A stretch of DNA of 64,000 bases from Galaxea fascicularis (Eukaryota > Cnidaria > Anthozoa > Scleractinia > Euphylliidae), in contig OX419337.1 in the NCBI GenBank assembly GCA_948470475.1, positions 5,524,574 through 5,588,573 on the forward strand, in the 5' to 3' direction. The first letter of the stretch is position 1, and the number at the start of each line of letters is the position of its first letter. The position numbers and the translations under genes are program-made. Below are positions 24,801 through 37,012 of the stretch, piece after piece. Below the pieces are notes generated by a model that had not been told where the DNA came from, did no database searches, and worked only from the letters and a program-made list of their open reading frames with translations.

Positions 24801-25657
24801 TCAATGGTTTGCCAGTGAACTCACCCGGGGGTCGCATCCATCAGAAATTGTTACCTTAGGAACCGTACATTTTTTTTATGGTGTAGGAGGGGCTGTTGGG
24901 ATTTAGGGAGTGTCATTAGCAAACTCATTGTATGCCCCCCCAGCTTAACAATTTTAGTCACATAACGCCCCTCAAACATTTTTTGAGGATAACCCCCCCC
25001 CTCCAAAAAAGGTCACACCAGCTTTTTTCCACTTACATTTTATCTCAAAATTTCGCTTGACAGCCCCTTTTTATTTTAAGGTTTTTATTATCTTATGGAA
25101 TCACCCCCCTCCCCCCTCCCAAATACAGCGATAAAGACCATCTCTCGTTTTTTTTAAAGCAATTTATTTTTTAAGATTATTTTACATGACAGATTTACCA
25201 GGCTTTAAAATCTATTCAAGTTCCTGTCATAGCTCTTAAACATTATAGTGTACTACAGTTTGTTAATGTGGTACAAAAATGTCAGCACTTTAATTACCCC
25301 GTGTTACAGATGTGACTGATTGTTAGGACGTTTATGCTGCGGCTTAACACTGTCTATAACTTGGTATTCTTTCAGCCCAGCATTTTACGAATCAGATTAG
25401 AGAGTTAGCCAATCCGATAATTATAAAAGATTCACGTGACGAAAGGTCCTTAAAAATGTCATTCGCAGGCTACCCGAGGGAAAGGCACCTTTCCTGCACA
25501 CTGACCCTGTACTTTAGTGAAGTATTGTTTTCCCGACTTTCGCTTTTGCAGTGACTTCCAAAATAAAAAGATCGTGGCTTGCAAATTTTTATAATCAAAT
25601 TACTCTTAGACTTTCAATCAAATTTTCTTTAAAGAACTGAAAGTCAGTTCTTCGCTT

Positions 25658-26736
25658 TCAGAGATCAGGATTGAGACTGCACTTACGACGGAATTCTTGT
25701 CCACGGATATGCAACCATTTATTGGCAACTGAAAAGAAATAAAAAAGATGCTATGTTTAGTTGCTGTCAAGCAAATAAAGCTTTTAACAGTTAATAAGAT
25801 GCGCTGAGATTAAAGGCCAAGATAACCATATCCTTTTTCTATCAGGGCCTTGCTAGTGCAATGAACGATGATGAAAGTCAATGCCAGCCATAAACAATCG
25901 ATTCAAGTTATAGTTACATCGGGTAGGAGCTGAAATCGACTGTCGTACATTGGTTTATCATTGAATTGGCTAGTATCGAGCAATCAAGCAGCAGATTTGT
26001 GTTAAAATGATTCTTTTCTTTGATTTCAATAAACTCTCCATTGGAACACTTGCTGCAGCTGCGTTCAGTATCTACTTTCTGACAACATACTAGATGGCTA
26101 AAATAACTGACGCATAATGCGTCTGGACGGATTATTCGTCGGCTCTAGTATAAATAACGGTCATTCTTTACATTCTATGATCCATAAGTAACTAAAGAAA
26201 TGCACACGGCCGACACGGAACCTCTTTCTTGATTAGTCTCAGGTCTACGCACCCCATTTATTGCCGCAAAGGACTGGGCAAGCAGCATGCTCTGTGTCGT
26301 AGTCTCCCTGTCCAGATCGCTTTAAGTTATACCAGAACACCGCGTCGCCCTGCAAACATCCGAAATTTGAGTCAACCTTTGTAGTCACCAACTGTCCAAA
26401 CAAGAATTGGCGACAGAGCCTTAGTAACTGCTGCTCCGAAGCTATGGGATGATTTACCCTATGATATTAGAATTACTAGTCACTTAACTTTATTTAAACA
26501 AAAATTGAAAACACGGTACCTTTTAACCAAGCTTACAAACATAGAGCTGTTATAAAATTTTAAATTGTTTCATTTTATCAGCATCACATGGTTAGTTTAA
26601 ATATTGGTTTCTAAACCTATTCACAGTTATTGTATTTACTTTTTAAATATATAATTTTAATATTTCATTGCAAGGCGCATTTAAAAACTTTGTTGAATAT
26701 CTGCGGGACAAATGCACATTTTATAGTATTATTGTT

Positions 26737-26781
<45 letters not shown>

Positions 26782-29700
26782 TAATTAATTAATTAATTAA
26801 TTAAGGGCGGAAGACTAACGCTAAAATTAGTCCAGTACCTATCCGAAGATGTAGGTAATGTAGTTCCAGATATTACAACCATATCAAGCCTCCTGGGCAT
26901 CATACCTTAGCGCCAGCAAAGATGGCGAACACCGTGAATAAGGGCTATTATGCCAAGAATGTATTGTAATAAGCAAGTTGAACTCTATAGCGTGTGAATT
27001 TAAAGTTTACATTATTTGGTTTGCGCACTAACTTACAGGTTAGTGTTGTTAACCATACTAAATTCATGACCAAGTTGTGAAACAAAACTCCTTTGTGTTG
27101 ATAATGTTGAGGAATTCCCTGACGAAAGTTTTTCAGAAACATGAAGTGTGTATTTACAGCGTAATTCTTTAGGGGCGTTTAGGACCAATCCGGGTTAGTG
27201 TTTGTAGTTGCTCTATTCCACCACTTCTTGTTTTAACACGTGACCTTAGTGCTTACCATGGTGGGGCTGACGAACGTTTTCGCTTTTGTGAAAACCGTAT
27301 AGCCTCCTCTACTGACATCGTTTAACTGAGAAACAGAAAAATTGAGCTTTCATTATTTCGACGCCTCCAAATAATAATGAAAAAAAAAAGATAGAATGGT
27401 AAATTTTTGTGAAGTCATCTCTTTCCTAGAGCCCTCAGATAAGATGAATGCGGACTTTTGGAGCTAGAATGGCCATGCTCACATCGCATCACATTCCAGT
27501 CCATTTCAATCACTTCACCTACTATATGGTTAGAGTTAGTTTTCAATTGAGTGTCGTAAAACCAAAACCAAAGCAATTACTCTGACCAATCACAACTGAT
27601 GCAGACAGCTCAGTGAACCAATCGGAATTTGAAGTAATTACATGCAACCGGCGCCAAGCGCGGGAAAATGCGCACATAAAACCAGTTTTGTCAACCAATC
27701 ACAGAGCAAAGTAAAAACATTACTAATGCAAACGCAAACTACTTTCGATACTCGGTTGAACATTGATCCCATTAAAAACGTACTTTCTTAGGTCTTAGGG
27801 TTTTAGAACGATGCGTACAACGCATGCTTATCACAATGAAGATTTAACGAATACTCATACATAGATAAGAACTGTGGCAATGCGATTTCCATTCGGCGAT
27901 GTGTCTAAAGGTGAACCAGGATCCTGCAATTAAAGACAGCAGAACTAAGAATGAACGGGGCGCCTGAAAACGTTGAACTCAAAATAAGACAACAAAGTAC
28001 ATAATAATTATTAATTCCTGCACTGTACTGTGTCTACTGTAGATGAAACTGGAACAAGTTTTCTTCCATTACCGGAAAGGCGGGAACAATACAGTAACAC
28101 AAGTCGCAAAGTAAATAATGTTTTGTGTATTGAAACACCCTTTACCATGCATTCTGAGAAGATTCCACTTTAAACGTTTTACCCAAGCTGAAGGCATGAG
28201 CAACCACGTGACTGGAACGTCGTGGAGTGTGCTATAATGAGGTTATGAAAATTATTCATAAAAAAGATTGAGACTTGAGCCGAAGTTCGTTCAGTTGATT
28301 AGTGGATGCCAACTCATGATTTAGGAAGTCATCTGTTTAGTTTAATACCTTGTAATAGCCAAATGCACTGTTGGTAACAAATCAGTTAACTTACTCCAAA
28401 ATCCAGATGATACTCATACTGTCCTGCCATGCCATAATTTGCTATCTAGTGAAAGAACGAAAAGAGAAAGTTACAAAAGTGTTCATTTAGACGGCAATTT
28501 TGTTTCTCTCTTTATAGTTTGCTTATAAACTAACATTGTAAACCATTGACTAAATTCTTTAACTGCATGATGGTATGAATATGTTAACTGAATGTTCAAC
28601 CTGAACTAAAAAACAGTCGGCCGAGATGGTGAATCTTTTTGCATTCTCTGTGACCTGGCCTGTGAATGAGAAACGAGGCTGGGCCTGACCTTGTTTTGAC
28701 ACAAACCTCACTGCTTTTCTCGTGTAAATCATGTTATTCTTTTGCTAAATAGTCTACGTTTGCAAGACAAAAAGGTTTGTATCAAAATAAGACTACATCC
28801 AGCCTCTCTTGTACCCAAAGGCCAGGTCACTCAACACAACTGTACAGAGGCCTTCCAAGGGATGCTCTGGCGTCGTTCGTTTACGACTCTGTTTGTCGCC
28901 TGTTTGGTTAGAGACAAATTTCACTACTTCAAATAAGACTGAATTAGAAATTAATTATCCTTGTCGCAAACTGTCGCGCTTTTTCTGTCAATTTCTGTCA
29001 GTTGTCGGCATTTTGGGAGAAGATTGTCGCCTGTTCAGTTGGGAGCCATGTTGCTTTATCAATTCTACCCATTGGAAGGCCTCTCTACGTGGACTATTAG
29101 ACCAAAACAACATTTCAACTGTGCATGCGCATTATGAAAATATCAAAGGTAAGGTACCTGTAATGGCTCAGCGGTACTCATGTCCAGGCCCGTCACTGCC
29201 CCAATACGACGGTTCACTCTCCCAATGACCTCATCTTCTTCGCTTTCAAGCCAGGCGCTGCATATGAAAACCTTTGTCACTTGAACGGCTCAAACTCATG
29301 TAAGCTGGCATCTTCCACCTTGCACAAAACTTAACTTTTCAAACTACTGTAACTCTAACTTGATCCATAGTCCACTAATTCAATATACTAAAATATTTTA
29401 ATCCCCAAACCCTGTTTAAAACATTCACGCTAATTCGGTCGTCAAACGCTCCCGTGGAGGTTGTCACGTCTTTCCTCGAGAAAGGAGCTTTGCGTGACGA
29501 CCCAAGTAACAGTCACATTAAAGGTTGTACTTCCAGTGTTCTTTCTTTATTTTCTCTGTGCCCTGTTAGGAGTAATTGGCTACCTAAAACAGGAGTCCCT
29601 AAAGAGTCTCTTTCGGAAACGGTCACGCAACATCCATGGGGAAAGAAGCGTTGTGTGACGATCTTAAAGGTCTCCAGCGCAATGAGAAATGAATCATAGA

Positions 29701-32700
29701 GAATACCCAAACCGATATGAGACAATGAAGTTGGCAAGGAATCATAAAACCTTACGAACAAGCGGAAATTGAGTAGTACCTCTTGCTCACTCGGTAATCT
29801 GCGTTTTCCAGTTCACCAGTTTGCTTGTTGAACACAGTTGCCCTTCTTAGCTGCGAGATTAAGGAGAAAGAGAAATTAGACACAGAAAAATACATTTTTA
29901 TGTGGGGGTTATTTGACGGTAACTGTCCGCAAAATCTTTTTGGTTTTGTTTCGGTTGGAATCACTTACTCGAGGTTTCTATAGCATGGAAGTAGATGCGG
30001 GTGCAATCCGAATCAGTTCCCACGCAATAAAATCGCGTCTTTCAGCTTAAGCGTTAATTGGTTCATCGAGCTGACGAACACCAATTTTCAGTACTTTCCA
30101 GTACTTTTTCAGTACTTTTTTATATTGTTGCTAGGTAACGTTTTATACCCAGAAAATCAGCATTACTTAATGAACATTGACAGCTGGGTATTATTTTGAT
30201 GCCATTATTGTGGTATCAACTAATGAAGAGTGGTAGCATGGATTTATCAAAGTGTACGTAAGTGCTGCTGAGAAATGCTGGAAATCAGAGCAATCTTTTT
30301 AATTCTTTTTATTTATTTTTAGTTTCTTCACTGTAAAACTGTGATCACTATACAACGCTCTTTCAACCCATGCTCAGGTTATTAATGTTGGACTGCTACA
30401 TTTAGCACCAACGGTGCATCAACAGTTTTTTTCCCTATTCTTGTCTTACTTCTAGGTTTTAAATAGAGAATGTACGTCGTTTTTCTGCAGTGATGGAGTT
30501 AGATTTACTTCTTTGAATTAAAACTGAAAGCATTACTTTGCATTGCGAAAGCTCTATTTTCAAGGTATATCCGAAGACTTTCACTCGCGATCGAACAACC
30601 GCACTTTTAAAGGACTTTACAGTCACTCTGGCTTGGTTAAAGTGCATATGACACAAACGTGTTCATTAGCTTGTTCGAAAGAGCTTTCAAAATGATGAAG
30701 AATGGCGTTTATTTTATTGCTGTAAGGTTCAGAGATATTCCATTTTTTTTGTGATTTCACATCATTTTGAGTCCATCTTGTGACGTCAAAAGTCCCCTAA
30801 TTTGCATAAATCAAAATCTTGAATAATTCGTCAACCAAGAGTGCTATCACAATAAAATAAACGCCATTCTTCATCATTTTGAAAGCTCTTTCTAAAAAGC
30901 TAATGAAGACTTTTGTGTCATATGTTCTTTAAAATTAATGATGACATACTTTTGGTGTGGCCACGGCCTTGATTCTTTTAGCCTCAGCTAAACTGACGAG
31001 ATTTCTGAAGATGAATATCCGGGGCTTTCGCCAAACCATTTCTACCTTGATGGGTCTGAGCATGAGCAGAGGATTCTTTCGTCCTTGGTACCAGCAAATG
31101 AGGTTCCCCTGGGGAGCACTCTGGGTGGAAGTAGAAAATGTCATTTGTTTTGAATGTAAGCCGTGAGACCTCCGCTACCAAGCTGTCAAGCCTTTGAAAC
31201 GGGAGGGGGCGCAGGTGAGGGTGTTAAGAGAGGGTGATGGGTCGGAACTCGTGACTCTTCTGAAAACCAATGCATCTGATCTAGTTTGATGAGATCAAAG
31301 GGGCTGACTTGTTATATTATGCACAAAATGGGAAAAGAACCTCCATCATGCCAGGATGGCCCAGATAATATCATAAGTAAAAGCAACCACTTCAGACGAA
31401 ATCATCCCTGGTTGTGATTACCCCCACTTCCAAAGGTAATAGATCATTGACATCAATGTTACCCGTTGCATAATAGCTTAGAAAGAGAGAGGACTGGTAC
31501 CTGGCTTGTATTACCCCTGCAGAGCGTCGCGTACTCCCCGCTTGTGAATGCAGCCGTATTGATTGCCTCCTCTTTTGCTTTTGTTTGTTGGTAGGTTTCA
31601 CTTGCGCCTTGTTTGACTGCTCTTTGGTAATGCATGACATTCTCTTTCACTTGCTTGCTATTTGGAGCTAAGCATCACTATGAATTAGCATATAAATTCA
31701 ACCTGTCGAAAACTAAAGGCGAATATACTGACTCGTTAGCCATTCGTCAGAAGTATTTTCACATTGTTTCAGTAAAACTGTCGGTAGACACTTCTCTCTG
31801 CATTTTGTTTTAAATAAAAAACAACCTCGCTCCCAGGTTGAATAAAAAGTCACGTGTCGGCGTTACAGTTAACTTATTTGAGAATTCACGAATACGGAAA
31901 ACGTAACAAATACAATTCTAGCAGCCAGTCCACTAATAATCCAGAAAAAAACATTGTGAGGGTCATTTTATCGAATCAGTTATATCCTTCATACGGTTTT
32001 TGAGCAACTTTTGACCCCGTTTGATCATAATCAATGTATGCCTATTAACCTGGCTCATTCGACATGTTCACCTTTTATTCCAGTCGTTCCTTACCAAAGG
32101 CCTTGTATTTCGACTATTTAAAGTCATCTAAGGCGTCCATATGGGTATTACTGAGTTACTGTAAAAAGCAGCTTAAGTGCATAAAGAAATGAAAAAAAAC
32201 AAAGATATCTTACCCATATTTTCTATTTCAAGAGTAAGATTTAGAGAACGTTCCGGATTCCCTTTCTGAAAAATAAAGATGAATTCCTCATAACGTAGGC
32301 TCAAGGAATCAGGTCAAAAGCTGATGTTAAATTTAAACTCCAGATACTAAATTCTTAAAAAATATTCCTCTTTGTCCCTCAGTTGAGCATTTTTTTGGTT
32401 GAAGTGGATGTTTATTGCTCGAACAGTTTGTCGTGCTTGATACTTCTCGCAAACCGCTCACATTTAATGAGTCATTTATGGGGCCAGGCAGTGGACGATG
32501 GTGATTACGTGTGAAGGGTACGTCATATTTGAAGCTTGCAGTTGAGATAGGCACTAATGTCATGTTAAAGTATACGATAATAGGCAAACAGGAAGTAGAA
32601 TTTCGCGCCAGATGATATTACTCCAGAAGTAGGGAAAGATGAATGGAGAAAGGGAGAGGGGGGGGGGGGGGGGAGGGAGGGTGGCGGTCGTTTGGTAAAT

Positions 32701-34942
32701 AGTCGGGGAGTGGCTTGCATGGTAGGTGGGCGAGTGGATAGATAGACGGACGGTTAGCACGCGAGCAGACGTCTACTATTTCCGAGTGCAGAAAAGGAAA
32801 CAAGGAGACGTCCGCACGCAGGTTTCTGACGGTTTGATGGTTGAGTAGACAGTGGACGGATGAATGAATGACGAATGGATTTGAAATGTGCATAACCAAA
32901 CATGCAAAGAAACATTTCTTACTATGTATTCCACCCAAGCTAAGTGTTCTAATACTTCGGTATGATTAACCACTCCGCCATGTTTTCCTTGACGTGCCAG
33001 TTCGTCTGCCATCCTCAGCCATTCAAGACCCTGTCCATACCGTCCCGCCTGGTACGCAATTACCCCCAGGTCAAAACAGTCTTCTGCTAATAGCTTTGGT
33101 GCTGAACCACACCCTGTAATGTGATGATCACAATTGATAAAAAAAATTGCTATGTCAACATCTCACGCTTTTAATTTTCGTAACCTAACTTAAGGCGAGG
33201 AGGGAAGCAACAGGCCGTACTTCATAATTCGACAGGAGTCAAAATTTGGTGTCAAGCTGGCCGCGAAATTTATTTGCCACCATATGATGAAGAAATATCA
33301 ATTTAAAACGTCCATCCGTGAGACAGTTAAATTGTAAAATGGAAGGACATTTAGATCAGTTCGGTGCAGTATACTCGTTCTGTTAAGCGGAAAAATAGCT
33401 GTGGGTACCCATAATCAACTTTTTCAAAGGTTTAGCAGGTCCAACCACAATAACTGTTGTTTGAAAACAAAAATATCCATGCCAACAATTTGCGAAAGAA
33501 TAACTAAAAATGAACACCCCACTTAATAAAATTTCGCGGAAAATTTATCCTCAGATTTAATTTTCATTCATTTTCTATCACAGAGTAATCACTTCTGGTA
33601 TCTAAGGATGGCTTATGCCTAGTAGTAATGAGGTGCACCTGTATTCACAGGGCGGGTGTGTAGGAATGAGTCAGATAGTTACACATGTGCGTACCGCGTG
33701 TACCTTGTCCATTTTTGTCACGAATTACCTTACCTTGAATATTGTTGTTTACCATATCAACAGTTGAAATATTGTAGGTATCTTGCAGGCGAAACAGAGC
33801 TGCCATAGCGCCTACAAGGTCATCATTATAATTTGGAAATTGCCACTTGTTGGACTTCAATAACTCTTGTAAATCTGTGGGAAAGGGCATTATAGTATTG
33901 ATCTTCACGGAACTTAAACTGGTCGCATTATTTCTTTAGGTAACCGTAAAACAGCTGACACCCTTCAACCATTCTTTAGGCCGTCGCGTGTTAGCATCGA
34001 GAGTAACGACAGTCATTTAAAAAAAAGTGAAAGCATTTTCCGAGTAACATGCCAATTATCCAGACAGACAAACGTTAACTCTATCAGCCCATAATTGACA
34101 GATTATCACCGTGCCGTTAAATGGCCAGATTTTCATAAAAGCGTTGCGACTGGCATGGGTTCACACTGACCAGTAATTTAAGGCCATGTTACACGAAGCA
34201 ATTTTTCTTGCAACTTGCAATGCAACAAACGTTGCGTTGCAAGTTGCAAGAAAAAATTCACGTCTAACACCCCATTTTGCAACTACAATTGTTGCCTTGT
34301 GAGTTGCAAGAAAAGTAGAACCACCCCCTACTTTTCGCAACGTTGCGAGACAAGTTGCAAACGTGTGACATACCCTCTGCAACTTGAAAGGTTTTTTATT
34401 CGTCATCGTCGCGATGCAAGTTGCAAGAAAAATTGCCTCGTGTAGCATGGCCTTAGTCACGGTTTTTTCATGGTTCGTCGCCGTGCGTTGAATTTACTCG
34501 GCGCAAGCATACATATTTCTACCTCAGTCTTGAAGGTTTACCCTTTCAATATAAACACCTTGTTATCTCTAGCCCAATAATTAAAAACGTTCTTACCGTG
34601 AGAATAGTTCTTGCTTAAGAAATCGCCCAGCTCCGACCAACCGTTAGCAAATCGTTTTATAATAGCGTAAGTTGTTGTCGGATTTTCAAGCACTTTCATT
34701 CCATCGGTTTTCACGAAATCCGTTGCTTCCCTGACGCTCTCGGCAAATTGTTTTATCTTGTCTAGTCGGTTCTTCTCCAACTCGACGAATTTCTCTAACT
34801 TCTCAGTCAATGCCATCTCTAAGTCCACAATTCTCTCAAGTTGGGCTATGGACGCAAAACTGTCCGCGGTAGCATAGAATCTTCGTCGCAAACTCGCTAC
34901 CATGGCCAGAAATGTGAGAATTCTACAGAGCTGCGTGGCCAT
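25658..34942 (-). CDS. P4HA: Prolyl 4-hydroxylase subunit alpha, paralogue A (529 residues)
   Basis: Thirteen minus-strand exons join in frame: 34597-34942, 33734-33874, 32923-33113, 32214-32265, 31501-31667, 30950-31120, 29780-29850, 29158-29257, 28395-28445, 27861-27923, 27257-27325, 26253-26349, 25658-25728. The product is an ER enzyme that converts collagen-type proline to 4-hydroxyproline using O2, 2-oxoglutarate, Fe(II) and ascorbate, normally in an alpha2-beta2 complex with PDI. A hydrophobic signal segment precedes the helical N-terminal dimerisation region. Residues 116-226 form the peptide-binding region (FRLQDTYNIS, CFDLGVIAYQAGRY). Paired cysteines lie in LCRG and NLICWY. The catalytic domain keeps H426 and D428 (YEYHLDFG), H495 (EHAACPVL) and K505 (GNKW), and ends WLHIRGQEFRRKC. 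Compared with the usual YEPHFDFAR, GGATVF and RHA, it reads YEYHLDFG, GGYTVF and EHA, so it is a diverged but apparently intact copy. Length matches human P4HA1 (about 534). Confidence 0.9.
26380..26555 (+). mobile_element. 3' remnant of a non-LTR retrotransposon (LINE)
   Basis: The plus-strand frame reads RIGDRALVTAAPKLWDDLP and then DIR...SHLTLFKQKLKTRYL before a stop at 26555. This is the characteristic C-terminal tail of LINE reverse-transcriptase ORFs (RAFSVAAPxLWNxLPxxIR type). It is 5'-truncated and lies antisense in an intron of P4HA paralogue A, about 30 bp from the exon at 26253-26349. An ATT/TTAA microsatellite follows at 26723-26805. Confidence 0.75.
26723..26805. repeat. (ATT)n/(ATTA)n microsatellite
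   Basis: About 80 bp of att triplets grading into aatt tetranucleotides. It lies downstream of the LINE remnant and may be its 3' tail. Confidence 0.9.
27531..27770. mobile_element. CCAAT-rich MITE, diverged copy
   Basis: It is a reverse-oriented relative of the element at 49232-49521. Both share runs such as ggcgccaagcgcggg/cccgcgcttggcgcc, catgcaaccgg/ccggttgcatg and several accaatca words. It begins tagagttagttttcaatt. It lies in the intron between the exons at 27257-27325 and 27861-27923 of P4HA paralogue A. Confidence 0.65.
30637..30932. mobile_element. MITE with about 85-bp inverted arms
   Basis: The left arm from 30637 (ttaaagtgcatatgacaca) and the right arm ending 30932 (tgtgtcatatgttctttaa) are inverted copies. 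They share inner blocks attagctt, gaaagagctttcaaaatga and gaatggcgtttattttatt. TTAA lies at the outer edge. It is non-coding and ends only 18 bp before the P4HA paralogue A exon at 30950-31120. Confidence 0.8.
32656..32678. repeat. Poly-G tract
   Basis: A run of about 18 consecutive G within a purine-rich stretch, in the intron between the exons at 32214-32265 and 32923-33113. It is a likely site of polymerase slippage and assembly error. Confidence 0.85.
34179..34455. mobile_element. MITE with TAAGGCCATG termini
   Basis: The left end reads TAAGGCCATGTTACACGAAG and the right end reverse-complements to TAAGGCCATGCTACACGAGG. The match continues through a caatttttcttgcaacttgca block. The interior repeats ttgcaagttgcaagaaaa several times, so both strands stay open by chance. 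It lies in intron 1 of P4HA paralogue A. Confidence 0.8.
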
Positions 34943-37012
34943 TTTGTTGTACTTCTTCGAAATACATGTGATTTGATCGCCGTTGGTTAGATAAAAAGGA
35001 CGCTCGCATACTTGAATTATTTATGACCAACAATTCTATACTTGAAAGCCGACAAGCAAAAAATGTTGTCGCCAGTAGCAACATGTACATCTGGGAAATG
35101 ACCCCTCAATTAATGTTTCGGTCTCTGCATGCCTGGACTTGAACACAAATTAATCTATATTACTAGTGGATTCATATTAAATAATGGCTAAATTACAATG
35201 GCTTTTTTCCTTAAGGAAAAATAGAAACCCTTCATTTTGACGGTGTCGACAGCAGGTGTTAGCTGGTCTTCTTATTATATCGTCTTTTATTGTTTGCAGT
35301 AGATTATACAGTTGTTGGAAATGTTGGACACCTACCAGCTGAAACATCGAGTTGGAAATTTCCTAATCTATTTCAAATCTTTATATCAACACATAATTTC
35401 TTCGCTAAAGAAAAAAAATGTTGCCTTTGATCTTTTTTAGAAAGGGTTGAGATTTACGTTTGTATCTAGGTTTATGAATGATGCAGCGGCGGATCCAAAC
35501 CAGGAAATAAGGGGGTGGGGGTGGGGGCGCTCTCAAAAATGCTTAGGTTTTTTGCGTTTTTTTTTTTTTTTTTGGAGCTTCGGCTTGGGTCCAAAATTAA
35601 GGTGAGGGCCTTCCCCACGGACCCCTCCCCTAGATCCGCCACTGTGGTGGCTAAGTTTAGGCTTACATGTAACCTTGCCAGTCTTGTTCCTTCAGCGTTT
35701 GAGAATACATCCTTGGCACACTGTTTAATATTTTACGTATATCCACCATAATATACACTGCGTTTTGCACTGAGATGGTATAAAGAACAGTAGTGGGATG
35801 CTTTGTGTAGAGGTAATGCACAAGCTATGTTTTTGCCCAGTACGCAGATCACAGGGGGTTAGCGCGTATTGTCTTCTTGAGTCATCCCCTTTCTTCGTTT
35901 AATTTCGTCTCCCTGCTTAATGATGAGTTTGATTGGCTCTTTGATCTAGTTCTTTTATCAGGCACTTATCAATTTATTTTGAAAAGTGGGTTATAAATTT
36001 TTAAGACTTGGCTGAGTTACAGCAGCCGAAACAGACGAGTCCTGGCGGGCTAACTGCTAGATCGATGCTTCTTTTTCAGCGTTTTCCTGTTTTACCTCAG
36101 GTATTGCACGCACCTTAGCTCTAGACAACACCATGACCTCTGTAAAAACAATCAAGGATGCATCCGTTTTTGGTTTGGAGTAATAATGATCTCCTCTTAA
36201 CCGTGAAAAATTACCTAGACTTCTTGTCCAGTTTACCTCAAAAATCCGAAAAGAAATCCTGAGGGCAGTTTTAGTTTTAATGACATTTTAATTAATTAAG
36301 GGTCAAAGAGATCTTACATTTAGAGAAGGGTCTAGTACCAATGATTTCATGGGCGTAATTCGTTCTCGGGAGCAGAATTTATACCCTGCAAAATGCTTCA
36401 CAACATTAAACCGGTTAAATATTTGGGAGCAAGCTCCCGGGGTAAGTTGTGTTTACAAGTTGTGCAAATTGACCCTGGAGCATGCTCCTGGAGCAAAACC
36501 CCTCGTGTGTATAGGCCTTTATACTTTACTGCTTCCTTTCGGGCTTCCTTCAGGCCCGTGCACTTATACTTTCCAAAACAAAGCATTCAAAGTATCTTAA
36601 TCACCAAAATGCTGCGTGAAGTTTGTCATGATTCCATCGTTTTGTTCAGATAGAACATAATAAATAATTGATTGTTCGAATGAATGAAGGATTCATTCCC
36701 CCTGATGGTGGGGTACCCAAAAGGTTTTGAGAAATTACATTTGCTCCTAACTTCATGACTGCATTTCTGTAACCACTGTGGCTTAACTCAGGAAAGTAAT
36801 TTTAGCTTAAACATGTATTTGAAAGTATAATAAGTAAGACAATACTCCAGCTGGCGTGAATTTTGAACAAAGAATGCAAATTTAGCGTGTTTGTTTATGT
36901 AATGTTTGGATATGAATATTAAAATTCTCCTTAGTTTCGCTTCTTCTGTCGGTGTCTGGTTCAAATCATTTCGGACCACATTTTGTCAGTTGCTCGTAAA
37001 CGTGCAACCAAC
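34943..37012. other. Divergent intergenic region between the two P4HA genes
   Basis: About 2.07 kb separates the two start codons, which point away from each other, so this region must hold the promoters of both, possibly partly shared. I see no clear TATA box. Features visible are a T-run and G-rich tract at 35510-35575 and palindromic gggagcaagctccc / ggagcatgctcc words near 36425-36495. Open frames here look like chance. Confidence 0.5.

Larger units (their letters stand above)
12833..25657. other. Long stretch without a confident protein-coding gene
   Basis: Open frames here (for example 13823-14245, 14485-14784, 16624-16953 on the minus strand, 22321-22575, 23912-24169) match nothing I recognise and are mostly isolated. 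Splice-like signals occur in places: an exon-shaped block at about 18651-18751, closed in all three frames, and the array at 18986-19800. That suggests non-coding RNA rather than protein genes. It also contains the 13325-13580 palindrome, microsatellites, transposon-like remnants near 20310-20960 and C-rich tracts around 24840-25130. Confidence 0.5.

Noticed and set aside
26220..26375. LINE fragment extending left over 26253-26349
   Set aside because: On the minus strand this block is a clean P4HA exon (GDAVFWYNL ... CGNKW) with correct splice sites; the LINE similarity begins only at about 26380.
28809..29228. 139-residue plus-strand ORF
   Set aside because: It overlaps, antisense, a confident P4HA exon (29158-29257), and has no recognisable domain.
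34161..34460. ORFs in both directions in the intron of P4HA paralogue A
   Set aside because: They are translations of a MITE made of repeated ttgcaagttgcaag words.
36349..36653. Overlapping plus- and minus-strand ORFs in the divergent P4HA spacer
   Set aside because: No domain, no splice context, and overlapping frames built around palindromic ggagcatgctcc words.
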